Shown: positions 6,497 through 7,123 of the stretch, piece after piece
Layout of the letters: every line of letters begins with the position of its first letter
How positions within the stretch are numbered: the first letter of the stretch is position 1
Assembly (NCBI GenBank): GCA_029939385.1
Contig: JAOZSZ010000072.1
Coordinates: 1-7,123 of the forward strand
Direction of reading: 5' to 3'
Origin: Pontiella sp.
Lineage (GTDB): Bacteria; Verrucomicrobiota; Kiritimatiellia; Kiritimatiellales; Pontiellaceae
DNA: 7,123 nucleotides
Program-made: the position numbers and the translations under genes
Notes under the pieces: model-generated
The model's database searches: none
The model's input: the letters and a program-made list of their open reading frames with translations, nothing else
Told to the model about the DNA's origin: nothing

Positions 6497-6524
6497 AGTG
6501 TAATGTGGAAGTGTTCCAAAGCAA
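6497..6524 (-). promoter_or_regulatory. Possible sua5 operon promoter (leaderless placement)
   Basis: Reading the minus strand, TTGCTT (6524-6519) is separated by 16 bases from TACACT (6502-6497, four of six matches to TATAAT). Transcription would begin at or within a base or two of the sua5 ATG at 6490, which agrees with the missing Shine-Dalgarno. The -35 match is weak (three of six), so this is tentative. Confidence 0.35.
6506..6518. repeat. Short perfect inverted repeat in the sua5 promoter spacer
   Basis: TGGAA-GTG-TTCCA has five-base perfect arms around a three-base centre. It lies inside the spacer of the tentative sua5 promoter, a usual place for a repressor operator. A repeat this short can occur by chance. 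Confidence 0.3.
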
Positions 6525-6569
6525 CCGCAAAACAGGAGCTCCGCAGGATTGGAAAGCCGAACGAATGGT

Positions 6570-6598
6570 TTGTAACGCTTCGGCGGGTTGGCTAGAAT
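6570..6598 (+). promoter_or_regulatory. Sigma-70-like promoter of skp/ompH
   Basis: TTGTAA (6570-6575, four of six to TTGACA), then exactly 17 bases, then TAGAAT (6593-6598, five of six to TATAAT). A start near 6605 would give a leader of about 25 bases containing the ribosome binding site at 6619-6623. This is the best promoter candidate in the window. Confidence 0.55.
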
Positions 6599-6629
6599 GT
6601 CGGTTCATTTTTAAAAAAGAGGATTTAAT

Positions 6630-7123
6630 ATGAAAAGGATTTTCACTGCTCTAGTTTTAGTAACCGTCTTGTTTTCAGGGGGGGCGTATGCCGCTAAGGA
6701 TGTCGTTTTTGTCGATCTTCAAGAGGTCTTTAAACAGTTTTATAAAACTCAGTTAGCTCAAGATCAAATCCGGCAACAGGCCTCCGATATTAAGTTTGAG
6801 CGCGAAACCATGGAGGGTGAGGTCAAGGAAATGAAGGAAGAAGTTGATCTGCTTCGTGTTGACTCTCGCGACGACACGCTCGGCGAAGAAGTGCGCATTG
6901 GAAAACGAAATCTGCTGGAGGAAAAATTGGTAGGGCTCCAGAAGAAAGAACAAGAAATCATTGATTTTGAAAAACTTCGAATGCAACAACTGGAACAACA
7001 AAATGTGCGAATGAGTCGCAAATTATTCGATGAAATTCATGAGGCGATTGTTAATTATTCAAAGGAAAAAGGTTTCTCTGGCGTGATTGATCGTTCAGCA
7101 AAAAGTCAAGCAGGCATGCAAAT
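6630..7123 (+). CDS. skp: OmpH/Skp-family periplasmic chaperone (3' end beyond window)
   Basis: The frame is open from ATG at 6630 to the window edge, giving 164 residues. Residues 1-21 are a signal peptide: MKR, a hydrophobic core ALVLVTVLF, and cleavage probably after AYA (19-21) or one residue later. The mature part begins VVFVDLQEVFKQFYKTQLAQ (25-44), the typical first strand and helix of Skp/OmpH. It continues into a long, highly charged, Glu/Lys/Gln-rich coiled coil at about 45-130, the Skp tentacle. The segment FDEIHEAIVNYSKEKGFSGVID (133-154) is the returning strand of the family. Family role: a trimeric periplasmic chaperone for unfolded outer-membrane proteins. GAGGA (6619-6623) sits six bases before the start. 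The coding sequence has a seven-G run at 6678-6684 within the signal peptide. The gene is divergent from sua5. BamA and lpxD, common neighbours of skp elsewhere, are not visible. Confidence 0.87.
   Translation, partial: MKRIFTALVLVTVLFSGGAYAAKDVVFVDLQEVFKQFYKTQLAQDQIRQQASDIKFERETMEGEVKEMKEEVDLLRVDSRDDTLGEEVRIGKRNLLEEKLVGLQKKEQEIIDFEKLRMQQLEQQNVRMSRKLFDEIHEAIVNYSKEKGFSGVIDRSAKSQAGMQ

Noticed and set aside
6367..6633. Open frames in both directions across the sua5/skp intergenic region (6367-6633 plus, 6387-6608 minus)
   Set aside because: They overlap sua5 out of frame and the promoter region, with no recognisable domain or ribosome binding site.
6753..7021. Minus-strand open frames 6753-7001 and 6764-7021
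   Set aside because: They are antisense to the Skp/OmpH coiled-coil coding sequence; their Phe/Ser/Leu-rich composition is the reverse complement of Glu/Lys codons.

Overview
The window reads as an ordinary chromosomal segment of a Gram-negative bacterium. I see no transposase, phage gene, CRISPR array, tRNA or rRNA. A signal-peptide-bearing Skp/OmpH protein implies an outer membrane. My best guess at lineage is the PVC superphylum (Verrucomicrobiota, Kiritimatiellota or Lentisphaerota). This rests on the style of the sigma factor with its membrane partner and on the long N-terminal extension of the uracil-DNA glycosylase. It is inference from remembered family resemblance, not a search.

Left part (1-3634): a truncated cinA runs leftward out of the window. 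Divergent from it, with only 36 bases between start codons, is a rightward run of four genes. These are an RluD/RluA-type 23S rRNA pseudouridine synthase (788-1699), a family 4 iron-sulfur uracil-DNA glycosylase (1701-2453), an ECF-type sigma factor (2532-3164) and a small single-pass membrane protein (3164-3634). The last two genes overlap by one base (TAATG). The membrane protein is probably the anti-sigma factor, although it lacks a zinc motif.

Middle (3634-3708): a large hairpin with T-rich flanks on both strands separates the two convergent transcription units and should terminate both.

Right part (3727-6490, minus strand): a compact operon in transcription order sua5/tsaC (t6A tRNA modification), a YwlE-type low-molecular-weight phosphatase with the arginine-phosphatase signature, and a single 559-residue polypeptide that fuses ribose-5-phosphate isomerase B to serine hydroxymethyltransferase. 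The order matches the Bacillus ywlC-ywlE-ywlF(rpiB)-glyA neighbourhood, but here the last two are one protein. The fusion is the most striking object in the window. It joins the enzymes that interconvert ribulose-5-P and ribose-5-P (PRPP supply) and that charge folate with one-carbon units, both of which feed purine synthesis.

Far right (6491-7123): a 139-base divergent intergenic region holds a good sigma-70-like promoter for the rightward skp/ompH gene. It also holds a weaker promoter for sua5, placed so that the sua5 message could be leaderless. The skp/ompH gene is cut by the window edge.
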